Origin: Marinimicrobium sp. C6131
GTDB lineage: Bacteria; Pseudomonadota; Gammaproteobacteria; Pseudomonadales; Cellvibrionaceae
DNA length: 64,000 bases
Direction of reading: 5' to 3'
Assembly: GCF_026153455.1 (NCBI RefSeq)
Contig: NZ_CP110629.1
Span: 2,356,001-2,420,000 of the forward strand
Shown here: positions 27,784 to 36,683 of the stretch, in pieces
Layout: each line of letters opens with the position of its first letter
Position numbering within the stretch: position 1 is the stretch's first letter
Made by a program: the position numbers and the translations under genes
The notes under the pieces: model-generated
The model's database searches: none
Told to the model about the DNA's origin: nothing
Seen by the model: the letters and a program-made list of their open reading frames with translations, nothing else

Positions 27784-27987
27784 TTATTCGACCGCGTCCT
27801 CCACTTCATCTCCGGCATCTTCCATTGAATCGCCTGCATCCTCCACTGCATCATCGATATTTTCGCCGGCCTCTTCTGCCGGCCCCTGATTGTCACAGGC
27901 GGTCAAAAACGCCCCTCCAGACAAAACCAGAAACAATGCCAGGGCCAGTGAACGAACGCGCTTGGTCAGAAGGTTTTCTTCATTCAT
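27784..27987 (-). CDS. Small acidic lipoprotein
   Basis: This is a 67-residue protein. It starts at MNEENLLTKRVRSLALALF after an AAGGAGT site; a longer frame back to 28095 lacks such support. A lipoprotein signal peptide ends in the lipobox LTAC, and the mature part is nearly all Asp, Glu, Gly and Ala (DDAVEDAGDSMEDAGDEVED). The function is unknown; small lipoproteins of this kind are often stress-induced. Confidence 0.7.
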   Translation of the reverse strand: MNEENLLTKRVRSLALALFLVLSGGAFLTACDNQGPAEEAGENIDDAVEDAGDSMEDAGDEVEDAVE

Positions 27988-28289
27988 GGTGTTGACTCCT
28001 TCATTCGATAAAAGAGGGCTTATTGCTGCCTCATGAGTGCCGTATCTGTCGTATCTTGGCGCACAATACATCCAAAAAGAGCGATTTCCCGCCAAATACC
28101 ATACGGTACAATTTATCTTAGGCCAAGTCGGTGCATTTCAACAGTATCGGTCTGAATAAGGTGCCAAATGAGACTTCACTCACAACTTTGACCCGCTGAT
28201 GCAACTTTTCGCTCTCCGCGCGTCGAACTCTGTGAAGGCCGCGCTTTCATCTATACTCAGACAATCTGTACTGTCAAAGGAGTTTGCTT
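27988..28289. other. Divergent intergenic region between lipoprotein and DUF1328 genes
   Basis: These ~300 bp hold the 5' regions of two small divergent genes. The AT content is higher than average around 28080-28130. Apart from the -10 candidate listed separately I see no repeat, tRNA or other structure. Confidence 0.5.
28251..28257 (+). promoter_or_regulatory. Candidate sigma-S type -10 element for the DUF1328 gene
   Basis: CTATACT matches the extended -10 preferred by RpoS and lies 33 bp before the ATG; no good -35 hexamer is visible. DUF1328 genes are commonly stress-related, so RpoS control is plausible but unproven. Confidence 0.35.
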
Positions 28290-28454
28290 ATGTTCAGTTG
28301 GGCGTTTCTGTTTCTGATTATCGCCATTGTCGCCGGGGTGCTGGGATTGAGCGGCATTGCTGGCGCCGCAACCAACATTGCCTGGATCCTGTTTGTGGTG
28401 GGTGTCGTGCTGGCCATCGTGTTCGCCGTGGTCGGACGGAAACCACCGCTTTAA
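28290..28454 (+). CDS. DUF1328 family small membrane protein (YtjA-like)
   Basis: This 54-residue protein starts at [19 protein letters not shown], with two hydrophobic helices and a short basic end (VGRKPPL). AAAGGAG lies 8 bp before the ATG. This matches the YtjA/DUF1328 family of tiny inner-membrane proteins. The function is unknown. A strong terminator follows. Confidence 0.85.
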   Translation: MFSWAFLFLIIAIVAGVLGLSGIAGAATNIAWILFVVGVVLAIVFAVVGRKPPL

Positions 28455-28492
28455 CGATCGAAACCAAGAGCAGAATGATGGGAATGTTCATG

Positions 28493-28519
28493 AAAAAGCC
28501 CTCGCTACGAGGGCTTTTT
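28493..28519. terminator. Bidirectional rho-independent terminator
   Basis: AAAAAGCCCTCG, loop CTA, then CGAGGGCTTTTT forms a perfect stem with an A-tract and a T-tract. It lies between the convergent DUF1328 gene (plus) and the 95-residue membrane protein gene (minus), so it can serve both. Confidence 0.9.
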
Positions 28520-28535
28520 CATCCTGTCAAAGTCA

Positions 28536-28823
28536 TCACGCCAACGCGTAGTAGCCAAATATTACCGAGGCGATGACAATACCCACAATCACCGGCGACT
28601 GATACCACGGAAGCGCGACCGGTCGCTTGCCACTTCTGTCCTTGCGACGTTTTCGCACCGCGTCGAGCTGGTCCCGGGTCGCAAACATTTTCTCCGGAAA
28701 CGCGAAGCAGAGAGTACCGTAAACGGCGAGGGGGACACTCAACAGATAATCCCCCAGCACCAGAAATAAAACCGCCAGCCCCAGGCAAATGGCTCCCACA
28801 GTGCGGGATTCTCGATGCTGCAT
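28536..28823 (-). CDS. Small membrane protein, unknown function
   Basis: This 95-residue protein has two hydrophobic segments near residues 10-42 (GAICLGLAVLFLVLGDYLL, VPLAVYGTLCFAF) and one at the C-terminus (SPVIVGIVIASVIFGYYALA). A basic loop (DAVRKRRKDRSGKRP) lies between them. I do not recognise the family. GAGGAG precedes the ATG. Confidence 0.6.
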   Translation of the reverse strand: MQHRESRTVGAICLGLAVLFLVLGDYLLSVPLAVYGTLCFAFPEKMFATRDQLDAVRKRRKDRSGKRPVALPWYQSPVIVGIVIASVIFGYYALA

Positions 28824-28894
28824 ATCAACGCTCTCCTCAATCAGGTAATTTAAACGCTGTCATCAAGGCACCCGTCCCTGGGGCACCAACACAC

Positions 28895-30481
28895 CTACTG
28901 CTTTTTATCCCCCCGCCACTGCATCCGGTAAAGATCGTGACGACGGTCTTTCAGGTTCTGCACCGTGCCACTGTTGCGCGCCATGATCAGAGACTCGGGA
29001 CGCAAATCAGCGAACGCCACAGTTTCCACATTGGGCGTTGTATCCGCGGCAATACCATCCCGGGCAAACGGGAAGTCACAGGGGGTCAGAATACAGCTCT
29101 GAGCGTACTGAATGTCCATATTGGATACATTGGGCAGGTTACCCACGTTCCCCGACATGACCACATACATCTGGTTTTCCACCGCACGGGCCTGGCAGCA
29201 ATAGCGCACCCGGAGATAGCTCTGACGCTCATCGGTGCAGAAAGGAACAAACAGTATCTGCACCCCCTGATCGGCAAGGTGACGCGCCAATTCCGGAAAT
29301 TCCGAGTCGTAACAGATCAACACACCGATCGGCCCGCAGTCGGTATCGATGGCGGTCAGGCTGCTGCCACCTTCAATGTCCCACCAGTAGCGTTCGTTCG
29401 GCGTGGGGTGAATTTTGGGTTGCTCGAAAATCCGACCATCGCGCAGAAAAATGTAGGAAATATTTTCGATTCGGCCATTTTCCACGCGAGTGGGGTGCGA
29501 GCCGGCGATGATATTGACGTTGTAGCTGAGCGCCATGTCCCGGAACGCATCTTTGAGACGCGGCGTGTATTTGGTCAGTGCCTCAATCGACTCGAAGGGC
29601 GATAGCTCCTGGTCTTCAATGGACAGCAACTGCAACGTCAGCAGCTCCGGAAAAACCACGAAATCGCTTTTATAATCCGCCACGACATCAACAAAGTATT
29701 CGATGTACTTCAGAAACTCAGCGAACGACGTTACCCGGCGCTGCATATATTGCACGGTGGCAATACGCACCACATCAGGCATCCGGACACCATACTTTTT
29801 CACCGGCTTTTCATCCTGCTGTGGCACTTTCGGGTTGTACCAGACCAGGTGTGCGGCGTAGTTCAGCGACTCCGTATCATCGTCGAGGTAGTTGGGGATA
29901 ACGCCAATCACCTCAAAACCATTGCGCAGTTGAAACGATAGCACCGGGTCCTTGATCTGCTTGTGCACCACCTGATCAATGTAGTTTTCTACCGTGCCGA
30001 CTTTTTTCAGGCGTTTGTGCAGATTGGGCATTCGCCCCGCAAACACCACGCCTTTAAGTCCCAGGGACTGACACAATTTTTTCCGCTCGTTGTACAGGCG
30101 TTGGCCGATGCGATAGCCGCGATAAGCGTTATCGATACAGACTTCCATACCGTAAAGCCAGTCACCATGGATGTCGTGGCGGGAAGCAAAACCGTTACCG
30201 GTAATTTCATTCCAGGTGTGCGGCTTCAGCGCCACATCCCCGGAAATCCGGAAGGTGGCACAGTAGCCCACCAGGGCATCGCCCACCATCACCACGATCT
30301 GTCCCTGGCGGAAATTATTGATCTGCCCCACAATCGCCGCGCGCGGGTAGGTCTCCATTTTGAGTGGACCGTATACCCGGTCCGCCAGCGCCACAATCGC
30401 CGGCACATCCGCCAGCGTGGCATTGCGCACGGTCAGGTGGGCACCAGGTTGCCGCAGTTTGTTTTCCTCTTTCTTCGCCAT
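28895..30481 (-). CDS. GNAT acetyltransferase / carbon-nitrogen hydrolase fusion
   Basis: This is a 528-residue two-domain protein. Residues ~15-215 form a GNAT domain (ATLADVPAIVALADRVY, the Q/RxxGxG/A-like YRGYRIGQRLYNER). Residues ~240-528 form a nitrilase-superfamily domain with Glu in FPELLTLQ, Lys in PKIHPTPNE and Cys in VLICYDSEFPE, so the catalytic triad is intact. Fusions of this kind are widespread in bacteria but their substrate is not established. I use the ATG at 30481 (MAKKEENKLRQPGAHL) because the upstream extension to 30610 runs into the MFS gene. Confidence 0.88.
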   Translation of the reverse strand: MAKKEENKLRQPGAHLTVRNATLADVPAIVALADRVYGPLKMETYPRAAIVGQINNFRQGQIVVMVGDALVGYCATFRISGDVALKPHTWNEITGNGFASRHDIHGDWLYGMEVCIDNAYRGYRIGQRLYNERKKLCQSLGLKGVVFAGRMPNLHKRLKKVGTVENYIDQVVHKQIKDPVLSFQLRNGFEVIGVIPNYLDDDTESLNYAAHLVWYNPKVPQQDEKPVKKYGVRMPDVVRIATVQYMQRRVTSFAEFLKYIEYFVDVVADYKSDFVVFPELLTLQLLSIEDQELSPFESIEALTKYTPRLKDAFRDMALSYNVNIIAGSHPTRVENGRIENISYIFLRDGRIFEQPKIHPTPNERYWWDIEGGSSLTAIDTDCGPIGVLICYDSEFPELARHLADQGVQILFVPFCTDERQSYLRVRYCCQARAVENQMYVVMSGNVGNLPNVSNMDIQYAQSCILTPCDFPFARDGIAADTTPNVETVAFADLRPESLIMARNSGTVQNLKDRRHDLYRMQWRGDKKQ

Positions 30482-30516
30482 ACTGTTAACTGCCTCTACA
30501 ACAGGGGAACAGCGGT

Positions 30517-31860
30517 TCAGCCGCTGATCTCTTTCAAATTGAGTCCATACAGGGCGGCGATCAGGGATATCCCGCCCAGCAATGCAATCACACCCGCGAC
30601 ACCGATCCACGCGGTCAACAGCCCCACGCTACCGAGGGCGAGCAGTGCAAGCCCGATCAGCGTGTTGCTGACCGCCACATATTGCGCGCGGGTCTGCGCG
30701 GTGGCCATATCGACAAGATAGACCTTGCGGGCCAGACGCGCCCCGCCGTGACAGATACTGATGCCAAAGAACAGCACCGCATGCACCCAGGGCAAAGCGA
30801 GCAGACCCAGCTCCAACCACGCCAGCGAGGCGGTCACGGCGCAGAGTGCCGCCCCTCCGAGCGCCGCCAGAGCCATGGTCCAGCGGCTGGAACGGTCACT
30901 CAGACGCCCCCACACCGGGGAACTCAAGCTGGCCGCCAGACCACTGGCAATAATCATCAGGCCCAGGCCCGCCGCACTGTTGCCCGCGTGCTCCTGAGCC
31001 AACAGAACGAAAAACGGCGGCACCAGGGCGATACTCAACAACAGTCCACGAGCCAACACGAAACGTCGGAAGTCCCGGTCGGTGAATACAATACCCAGGC
31101 TACGCACTGCAACACTCAGCGCATTGCCGCCGCCCTCGGTCGCACCCGGCTCCTCCTGAATCTGAGTGAAGGCCCCCAGGGACAGTAACCAAAGGAGCGC
31201 CGCCCCGGCGAGAAACAGCGTCAGATTGACCGGCTCAGCGCCCGAGCCAAATTCCGCGTACAGCCCCACCAGTAAAGTGGCTACGCCGGCGATACTGGCC
31301 GAGTAGCCCATCAGGACACCGCGCCGGGTTTTGGAGACCGTTTTGCCCAGCACGTCCTTTGCGGCAACCGAGCAAAGCCCCCTCGCCAGACTGTACACCA
31401 CCAGGGCGCCAACCACGGCCCAGCCCACCTGAGCTCCCTCCAGTGTCCCGGCGGCGATCGCCATGGCCGCCAGCGCCACCATGGACAGCAAGGCCCCTGA
31501 CAACCACACGATCTTGCGGCGGGCCAACCGGCGAATAAACGCGGCGACCATCAGTTGAGGAATCAATACTCCGGCTTCCCGGATCGGCACCAGAAAGCCG
31601 GCGAACCCCGACGAAGCCCCGGCCGCGCCAAGTAACCAGGGCAAGATCAGACGGGCGCTGGAGAGCTCATCGGCCACCTTGCTGAAGGTGTTGGCAACCA
31701 GGTAGGCGAAAAAGTTGCGCGGTTGGTGCCGGCAGGCCCCTTCGGGAATGTCCTTGCAGACCCGGGCATCCTCATCGTCATTCAACTGTTCGTAAACCCG
31801 GCTAAGGCGGGGGTAATCGGGGTACAGAACCTCAGGCTTGGCAGGTTGATGGTCACTCAC
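30517..31860 (-). CDS. MFS transporter
   Basis: This 447-residue protein has about twelve hydrophobic segments after a ~70-residue hydrophilic N-terminus (VYEQLNDDEDARVCKDIPEG). An MFS-like loop is visible at FIRRLARRKIVWLSG. The substrate is not predictable from sequence. It lies 35 bp upstream of the GNAT-nitrilase gene on the same strand, so the two may be co-transcribed and the transporter may move a substrate or product of that enzyme. Confidence 0.8.
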   Translation of the reverse strand: MSDHQPAKPEVLYPDYPRLSRVYEQLNDDEDARVCKDIPEGACRHQPRNFFAYLVANTFSKVADELSSARLILPWLLGAAGASSGFAGFLVPIREAGVLIPQLMVAAFIRRLARRKIVWLSGALLSMVALAAMAIAAGTLEGAQVGWAVVGALVVYSLARGLCSVAAKDVLGKTVSKTRRGVLMGYSASIAGVATLLVGLYAEFGSGAEPVNLTLFLAGAALLWLLSLGAFTQIQEEPGATEGGGNALSVAVRSLGIVFTDRDFRRFVLARGLLLSIALVPPFFVLLAQEHAGNSAAGLGLMIIASGLAASLSSPVWGRLSDRSSRWTMALAALGGAALCAVTASLAWLELGLLALPWVHAVLFFGISICHGGARLARKVYLVDMATAQTRAQYVAVSNTLIGLALLALGSVGLLTAWIGVAGVIALLGGISLIAALYGLNLKEISG

Positions 31861-32023
31861 AGGCGCTTTCTCTCCGGTCTGGTGTAGGCCGCCGCTCAGT
31901 ATCGGTGCTTATCCGAATGATGTAAACCGTAGCGCCGCAATGGCGCAACCAGCTATGCCGCACAGAAGCCGGAGCAATGGCCTGATATACTCTGAAGTAC
32001 AACGCATGACCAAGGACCTTCCC

Positions 32024-34372
32024 ATGACAACAGGACACTGGCTGACCCGGGGCTCGCTGGTGACGCTCATACTGATCGTCATTGGCTGCAGCGCAATCGG
32101 TCACCAACTGTGGAATCAACGTTATGGCGCCCCCACCCCGCGGGAGCCGATGCGCAATGTATCGGAGAACGGGCGGTTTCAGGAACATATCAAGCCGCTG
32201 CTTGAGCACCGCTGTACCGTCTGCCACGGCTGCTACGATGCACCCTGCCAATTGAAAATGGAAGCCCGGGAAGGGCTGTTCCGGGGCGCCCACAAGGACA
32301 AAGTGTACGACGGTACCCGCCTGCTCGGAGCCGAGCTCACCCGGTTGTTTGAAGACGCCGACAGCACCGCACAGTGGCGGGACAGGGGCTTCTTCCCGGT
32401 CATCAATGAGCGTTCCGCCAACGCTGACGCCAATGTGCAGGGCAGCGTTCTCGCGCAGATGCTCCAACTCAAACAACAACACCCGCTGCCCGCCCGGGCG
32501 GTGCTGCCCGACAGCTTCGACTTTTCCCTCAACCGCGACTGGCATTGCCCCAAAGTAGAATCATTCGACACCTATGCCGAGGATTACCCGCTGTGGGGCA
32601 TGCCCTATGGGCTACCGGGACTTTCGGAACGGGAACACGACCGACTGATTCGCTGGCTGGAAGACGGCGCCCCGGCCGGTGCCCCCGCCCCCCTTGGCTC
32701 CGAACTGCAACAGGCCGTTCGACAATGGGAGCAATTTTTTAATGCCGACGGCCTCAAAGCCCAGTTGACCAACCGTTACCTGTACGAACACCTGTTTCTG
32801 GCCAACCTGTATTTTGACTCGGACCGCGACGTGTTTTTCAAGCTGGTCCGCTCCCGCACGCCCCCCGGTGAACCCATTGAGCGCATCAGCACCCGCCGCC
32901 CCTTCGATGACCCGCAGGTGGACCGGGTGTATTACCGCCTCTGGCGGGACCCGAGCAGCATCGTGGTGAAAAATCATCTGCCTTACGCCCTCACAGCAGA
33001 ACGTATGGCACGCTGGCGTGAATGGTTCCTGCAAGCGGACTACACAGTAACCGAGTTGCCCGGTTACGAGCCCAAACAAGCGGCCAACCCCTTTGCCACC
33101 TTCGTGCAGCTTCCGGTCAAAGCCCGCTACCAGTTTCTGCTGGACGAAGCCGAGTTCACCATCATGAACTTTATCAAAGGGCCCGTGTGCCGTGGCCAGG
33201 TGGCCCTGAATGTGATTCAGGATCACTTCTGGGTGAGTTTTGTCGACCCGGCGTTTACCGCCAACCGATGGGACGGCGAGTTTCTGGCCCGGAACAGCGA
33301 GCATCTGCAACTACCCGCCGGCGTCGGCAATACCCTGCTGCCGCTGACCAACTGGCGTCGTTACTCACAGCTGCAGAAGGATTACCTGGCCGCCAAAGCA
33401 ACCCATCTGTCCGAAACACTCGGCGATCGGGACCCGCTCACCATGGCGATGATATGGGACGGCGAAGGCCAGAACACCAACGCGGCCCTGACCATTTTCC
33501 GACACACCGATAGCGCCAGTGTGCACCAGGGCTTTATCGGGTCAGCGCCCAAAACCAGTTGGGTCATCGACTACCCCTTACTGGAGCGGATTCATTATCT
33601 GTTGGTCGCCGGCTTTGATGTTTACGGCAACACGTCGCACCAACTACTGAGCCGGCTCTACATGGATTTCCTGCGCATGGAGGGTGAGATGAATTTCATC
33701 AACTTCCTCCCCGAAGCGGTTCAAGAACCGACGATCGCCCACTGGTATCGGGACGCCGAGGACGAACTCAAGGAATACCTTGACGTCTACCGTAGCAACC
33801 TCCAGGTAGAAACCGCCCTCGCCTACCCATCTGGCCAGGATCCTCAACAGACGCTATATCACGTATTGAATAAACGCCTGCAACCGGTCTTGTCGGACGA
33901 ACATCAGTTGCACAACCTGGCTTTGGAGGAGCGCGCGCGGGAAGCACTTGGCTCGCTGCAAACGCTGAAGGGAGAAGCATTACGGGTGCTACCACCAACG
34001 ACCGTAGTCTATGTGCCAGACCGCGCACTGTTCACCCTGATTCATCACAATGCCTACAGCAACCTGTCTTCACTGTTCATGGAACAGGAGCGGCGTCTGC
34101 CCAAGGAAGACACGCTGAGCGTGGCAACGGGTATCATCGGCAGCTACCCGAACAGTTTTTTGTTGATGAACGAACAGGACATTCCGGCCTTTGTCACCCA
34201 AGTGCGTGCCATGAGCGACGAGCAGGATTATCGGAAACTCAAAGACCGATATGGGGTTCGGCGCAGCGATCCAAACTTCTGGGACATCAGCGATGGCATT
34301 CATGCACTGTACCGCGAGCGCGCGGGTGTTCAGGCGGGGCTACTGGATTACAACCGCCTGGAAAACCGGTAG
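32024..34372 (+). CDS. cti: Fatty acid cis/trans isomerase Cti
   Basis: This 782-residue protein turns cis-unsaturated phospholipid acyl chains into trans forms, stiffening the membrane under solvent or heat stress. It has an N-terminal signal/anchor (GSLVTLILIVIGCSAIG) and a single c-type heme site CTVCHGCYDAPC at about residue 65. Family blocks such as DYPLWGMPYGLPGL, FIKGPVCRGQVALNVIQDHFW and LVAGFDVYGNTSHQL follow. I chose the ATG at 32024 because AAGGA lies 8 bp before it; in-frame ATGs at 32006 and 31940 are possible. Confidence 0.94.
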   Translation: MTTGHWLTRGSLVTLILIVIGCSAIGHQLWNQRYGAPTPREPMRNVSENGRFQEHIKPLLEHRCTVCHGCYDAPCQLKMEAREGLFRGAHKDKVYDGTRLLGAELTRLFEDADSTAQWRDRGFFPVINERSANADANVQGSVLAQMLQLKQQHPLPARAVLPDSFDFSLNRDWHCPKVESFDTYAEDYPLWGMPYGLPGLSEREHDRLIRWLEDGAPAGAPAPLGSELQQAVRQWEQFFNADGLKAQLTNRYLYEHLFLANLYFDSDRDVFFKLVRSRTPPGEPIERISTRRPFDDPQVDRVYYRLWRDPSSIVVKNHLPYALTAERMARWREWFLQADYTVTELPGYEPKQAANPFATFVQLPVKARYQFLLDEAEFTIMNFIKGPVCRGQVALNVIQDHFWVSFVDPAFTANRWDGEFLARNSEHLQLPAGVGNTLLPLTNWRRYSQLQKDYLAAKATHLSETLGDRDPLTMAMIWDGEGQNTNAALTIFRHTDSASVHQGFIGSAPKTSWVIDYPLLERIHYLLVAGFDVYGNTSHQLLSRLYMDFLRMEGEMNFINFLPEAVQEPTIAHWYRDAEDELKEYLDVYRSNLQVETALAYPSGQDPQQTLYHVLNKRLQPVLSDEHQLHNLALEERAREALGSLQTLKGEALRVLPPTTVVYVPDRALFTLIHHNAYSNLSSLFMEQERRLPKEDTLSVATGIIGSYPNSFLLMNEQDIPAFVTQVRAMSDEQDYRKLKDRYGVRRSDPNFWDISDGIHALYRERAGVQAGLLDYNRLENR

Positions 34373-34377
34373 TACGC

Positions 34378-36054
34378 TCACTCGTCAATCGGGCGGTAGT
34401 GCTCACACCAGGTGGCGAATTGCCGTCCCGGCAACGCGGGGGTAAAGAAAAAGCCCTGCACCTGGTCACAGCCCATCTCGCGCAGCCAGCGGTACTGCTC
34501 CGCGCTCTCCACCCCTTCAGCGGTCACGGTCAGGTCGAGCGCATGCCCCATGTCCAGCATGCTGGCCATGAGTTTGCGCGAGCGTTCATGGCTATCCAGA
34601 TGCCGGACAAAAGCCCGATCAATCTTGATGCCGGTAATCGGCAAATGTTGCAGATACTCAAACGATGCGAAGCCGGTGCCGAAGTCATCAATACTGACCG
34701 CGAACCCCATGGCCCTGAGCCGCTCAATCGCGGTTCGTGCCGCTTGAAGATTATGAATCAGGGCGCTTTCGGTTACCTCGACTTCAATGCGCTCCGGCGC
34801 AATTCCCAGGCGACGACACTGCTGGTCCAAATACCGGGGCATACGTTCATCCACCAGGTTTCTCGCGGAAAAATTGATGCTGACTTGATGCGCCTGCTGG
34901 GCCACAAATTCGCAGGCCTCGCGACTGACGAACTCGGTCACCGGAGCAATCAGGGTTGTGTCTTCCACCTTCGGCATAAACTGCCCTGGCGGAATCAACC
35001 GGCGTTCGCTGTCGCGCCACCGAATCAGGGCTTCACAACCGGCCAATGCGCCATCCGACAGGCGTACCTTGGGCTGATAGTGTAGCTCGAATTCACCCCG
35101 CTCCAGGCCGCGGCGCACATTGGAAATCAGCGTGATGTGAGACAGTTTTTTCTTGGCCAGCTCGGAATGATAGCGACAGTAACTCTTACCGTGTCGGATC
35201 GCGGAAAAAAGTGCGATGCGTGCCTCGCTGATCAACTCGTCGGTGGCGGTACACCCGTCATTTTTATGAGCGCCACCCAATACCAACTGCATCCGGATCG
35301 GCACCGTCTGGACAACCAGGTTATCCTCCCCGGCGTCAATAATACGGCGAACCATCGCCTCGAGCAGCGCCTCGTCCGCCCCCGGGAGCAGTACAATCAG
35401 TTCCGACACGCTGAATCGGTACACACGGGAATCACCGCCCATTAGATGGTGCAGCCGCGCGCCCATGAGGCCGGCGAGCTCATCCGACGCATCCGCCCCC
35501 ATCGCCTCGAGGACATCGGTAATGTCGGACAACCGGACAATAATCAACCCCACGGGAGAGTCCTGACGCCCCTGGCGGTCGACCCAGTCCTGAAGGTCCT
35601 GGTCTAGGGCCACCTGATTGGGTAATCCCGAGCGTGGATCGGTGCGCACCAGCGCCTCCCGCTCCCGATAGGCACTACGCAGGCTCTGAAACAGTCCCCC
35701 CGCCACCCCGCCCAGTAACAGGTATAGCCCCATGCGTAACAGCCAGTTGACCGGCTCCTGCATCACCGCCTGCTCCACGTTCAACGGCATGACGGCCATC
35801 AGCGTGCTGGCCACCAGTGCGGAGAGCAGGCCACCGGCCAGTCCGTACCAGGCGGATGCAAACAATACGGGAATCAACATCAGGTAGGGGTAGGCGTAGG
35901 CCGTGCCACCGGTCTGATACACCGTGAACGTACCCAGACCCAACAGTACCGCCAAAAACAGCAGACAATACAGGTGACGAACGGCCTGTGGACCGGCCAG
36001 AAGATTGACCGACGCCAGATGGCTGCGCTTCCGTAAACCCGCCGCTATATCCAT
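34378..36054 (-). CDS. Membrane-bound GGDEF (degenerate)-EAL cyclic-di-GMP phosphodiesterase
   Basis: This 558-residue protein has four or five N-terminal membrane segments (HLYCLLFLAVLLGLGTF, YLMLIPVLFASAWYGLAGG), a GGDEF-like domain that lacks the GGDEF signature, and a C-terminal EAL domain. The EAL catalytic set appears intact: CEALIRW, NFSARNL, EVEVTES, IDDFGTG, IKIDRAFV and QGFFFTP. It should hydrolyse c-di-GMP at the inner membrane. The start at 36054 has a strong AGGAGGAG site. It lies 177 bp downstream of the XRE regulator gene on the same strand. Confidence 0.88.
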   Translation of the reverse strand: MDIAAGLRKRSHLASVNLLAGPQAVRHLYCLLFLAVLLGLGTFTVYQTGGTAYAYPYLMLIPVLFASAWYGLAGGLLSALVASTLMAVMPLNVEQAVMQEPVNWLLRMGLYLLLGGVAGGLFQSLRSAYREREALVRTDPRSGLPNQVALDQDLQDWVDRQGRQDSPVGLIIVRLSDITDVLEAMGADASDELAGLMGARLHHLMGGDSRVYRFSVSELIVLLPGADEALLEAMVRRIIDAGEDNLVVQTVPIRMQLVLGGAHKNDGCTATDELISEARIALFSAIRHGKSYCRYHSELAKKKLSHITLISNVRRGLERGEFELHYQPKVRLSDGALAGCEALIRWRDSERRLIPPGQFMPKVEDTTLIAPVTEFVSREACEFVAQQAHQVSINFSARNLVDERMPRYLDQQCRRLGIAPERIEVEVTESALIHNLQAARTAIERLRAMGFAVSIDDFGTGFASFEYLQHLPITGIKIDRAFVRHLDSHERSRKLMASMLDMGHALDLTVTAEGVESAEQYRWLREMGCDQVQGFFFTPALPGRQFATWCEHYRPIDE

Positions 36055-36187
36055 TCTCTCTCCTCCTGAGCCTGTCTCCATCCGGAGACAAATGACCACC
36101 AGCCTTCAGCTTAGAACAAAAAACAGGTTCATGAGATTTCGGGCCACCGGGCGTCGGGGCGCGTAAATCACTCAGGGTAGAGTGTAG

Positions 36188-36204
36188 TATCTGCTATTCA
36201 GATA
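36188..36204. promoter_or_regulatory. Candidate operator between XRE gene and EAL gene
   Basis: TATCTG-CTATT-CAGATA is a perfect 6-bp inverted repeat with a 5-bp spacer, located ~135 bp before the EAL start. It resembles the ATCTGAT/ATCAGAT palindrome upstream of the XRE gene, so the same regulator may bind both. Confidence 0.4.
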
Positions 36205-36230
36205 TACAAACAGAGAGGGTGCCCCATCGA

Positions 36231-36506
36231 TTACTCTTCTTCATCCACCGGGGCGAGGTTGTGTTCCGCCAGGTGTGCCTCAAAGCGACGTATCAGGGTG
36301 CGCAGGCTGATTCCGAAGACCCGGCACAGGTCCAACAACTGAATCAGGTCGAGACGACGAACACCGCGCTCCACGTCGCTGATAAACGATTGGGGCCGCC
36401 CCAACGCTTGCGAACATTGTGTCTGTGTCAGGCCAGACTCAGAGCGCAACTCTTTCAGCACTTCCAGCAACACTTTTGTTTCCGTTCTGTACAGCGATTT
36501 GGACAT
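36231..36506 (-). CDS. XRE-family helix-turn-helix regulator
   Basis: This 91-residue protein is almost entirely one Cro/CI-type HTH (LLEVLKELRSESGLTQTQCSQALGRPQSFISDVERGVRRLDLIQLLDLCRVFGIS, only motifs cited: GLTQTQ and SFISDVERG). A short acidic C-terminus follows (NLAPVDEEE). No effector domain is present. Inverted repeats on both sides suggest autoregulation and control of the downstream EAL gene; this is inference. Confidence 0.85.
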   Translation of the reverse strand: MSKSLYRTETKVLLEVLKELRSESGLTQTQCSQALGRPQSFISDVERGVRRLDLIQLLDLCRVFGISLRTLIRRFEAHLAEHNLAPVDEEE

Positions 36507-36559
36507 GGTTTCCTACCAAACTCGTGAGCAAGACTGCAATTTATCGTCACAGAGCTGAT

Positions 36560-36585
36560 ATCTGATTAATAGATACAAATCAGAT
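36560..36585. promoter_or_regulatory. Candidate operator upstream of the XRE gene
   Basis: ATCTGAT and ATCAGAT form a perfect 7-bp inverted repeat with a 12-bp spacer about 55 bp before the XRE start, in AT-rich sequence. It shares ATCTG/CAGAT with the element at 36188-36204. Confidence 0.45.
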
Positions 36586-36683
36586 GAAACTTTTGGTCAT
36601 TCAAAACCCGTCTATTGTTAACTGTAGCAGTTATAACGAAAAGCAGACGTCAAAATATCGTCAGAGAGTGACAACTTAGTGTG

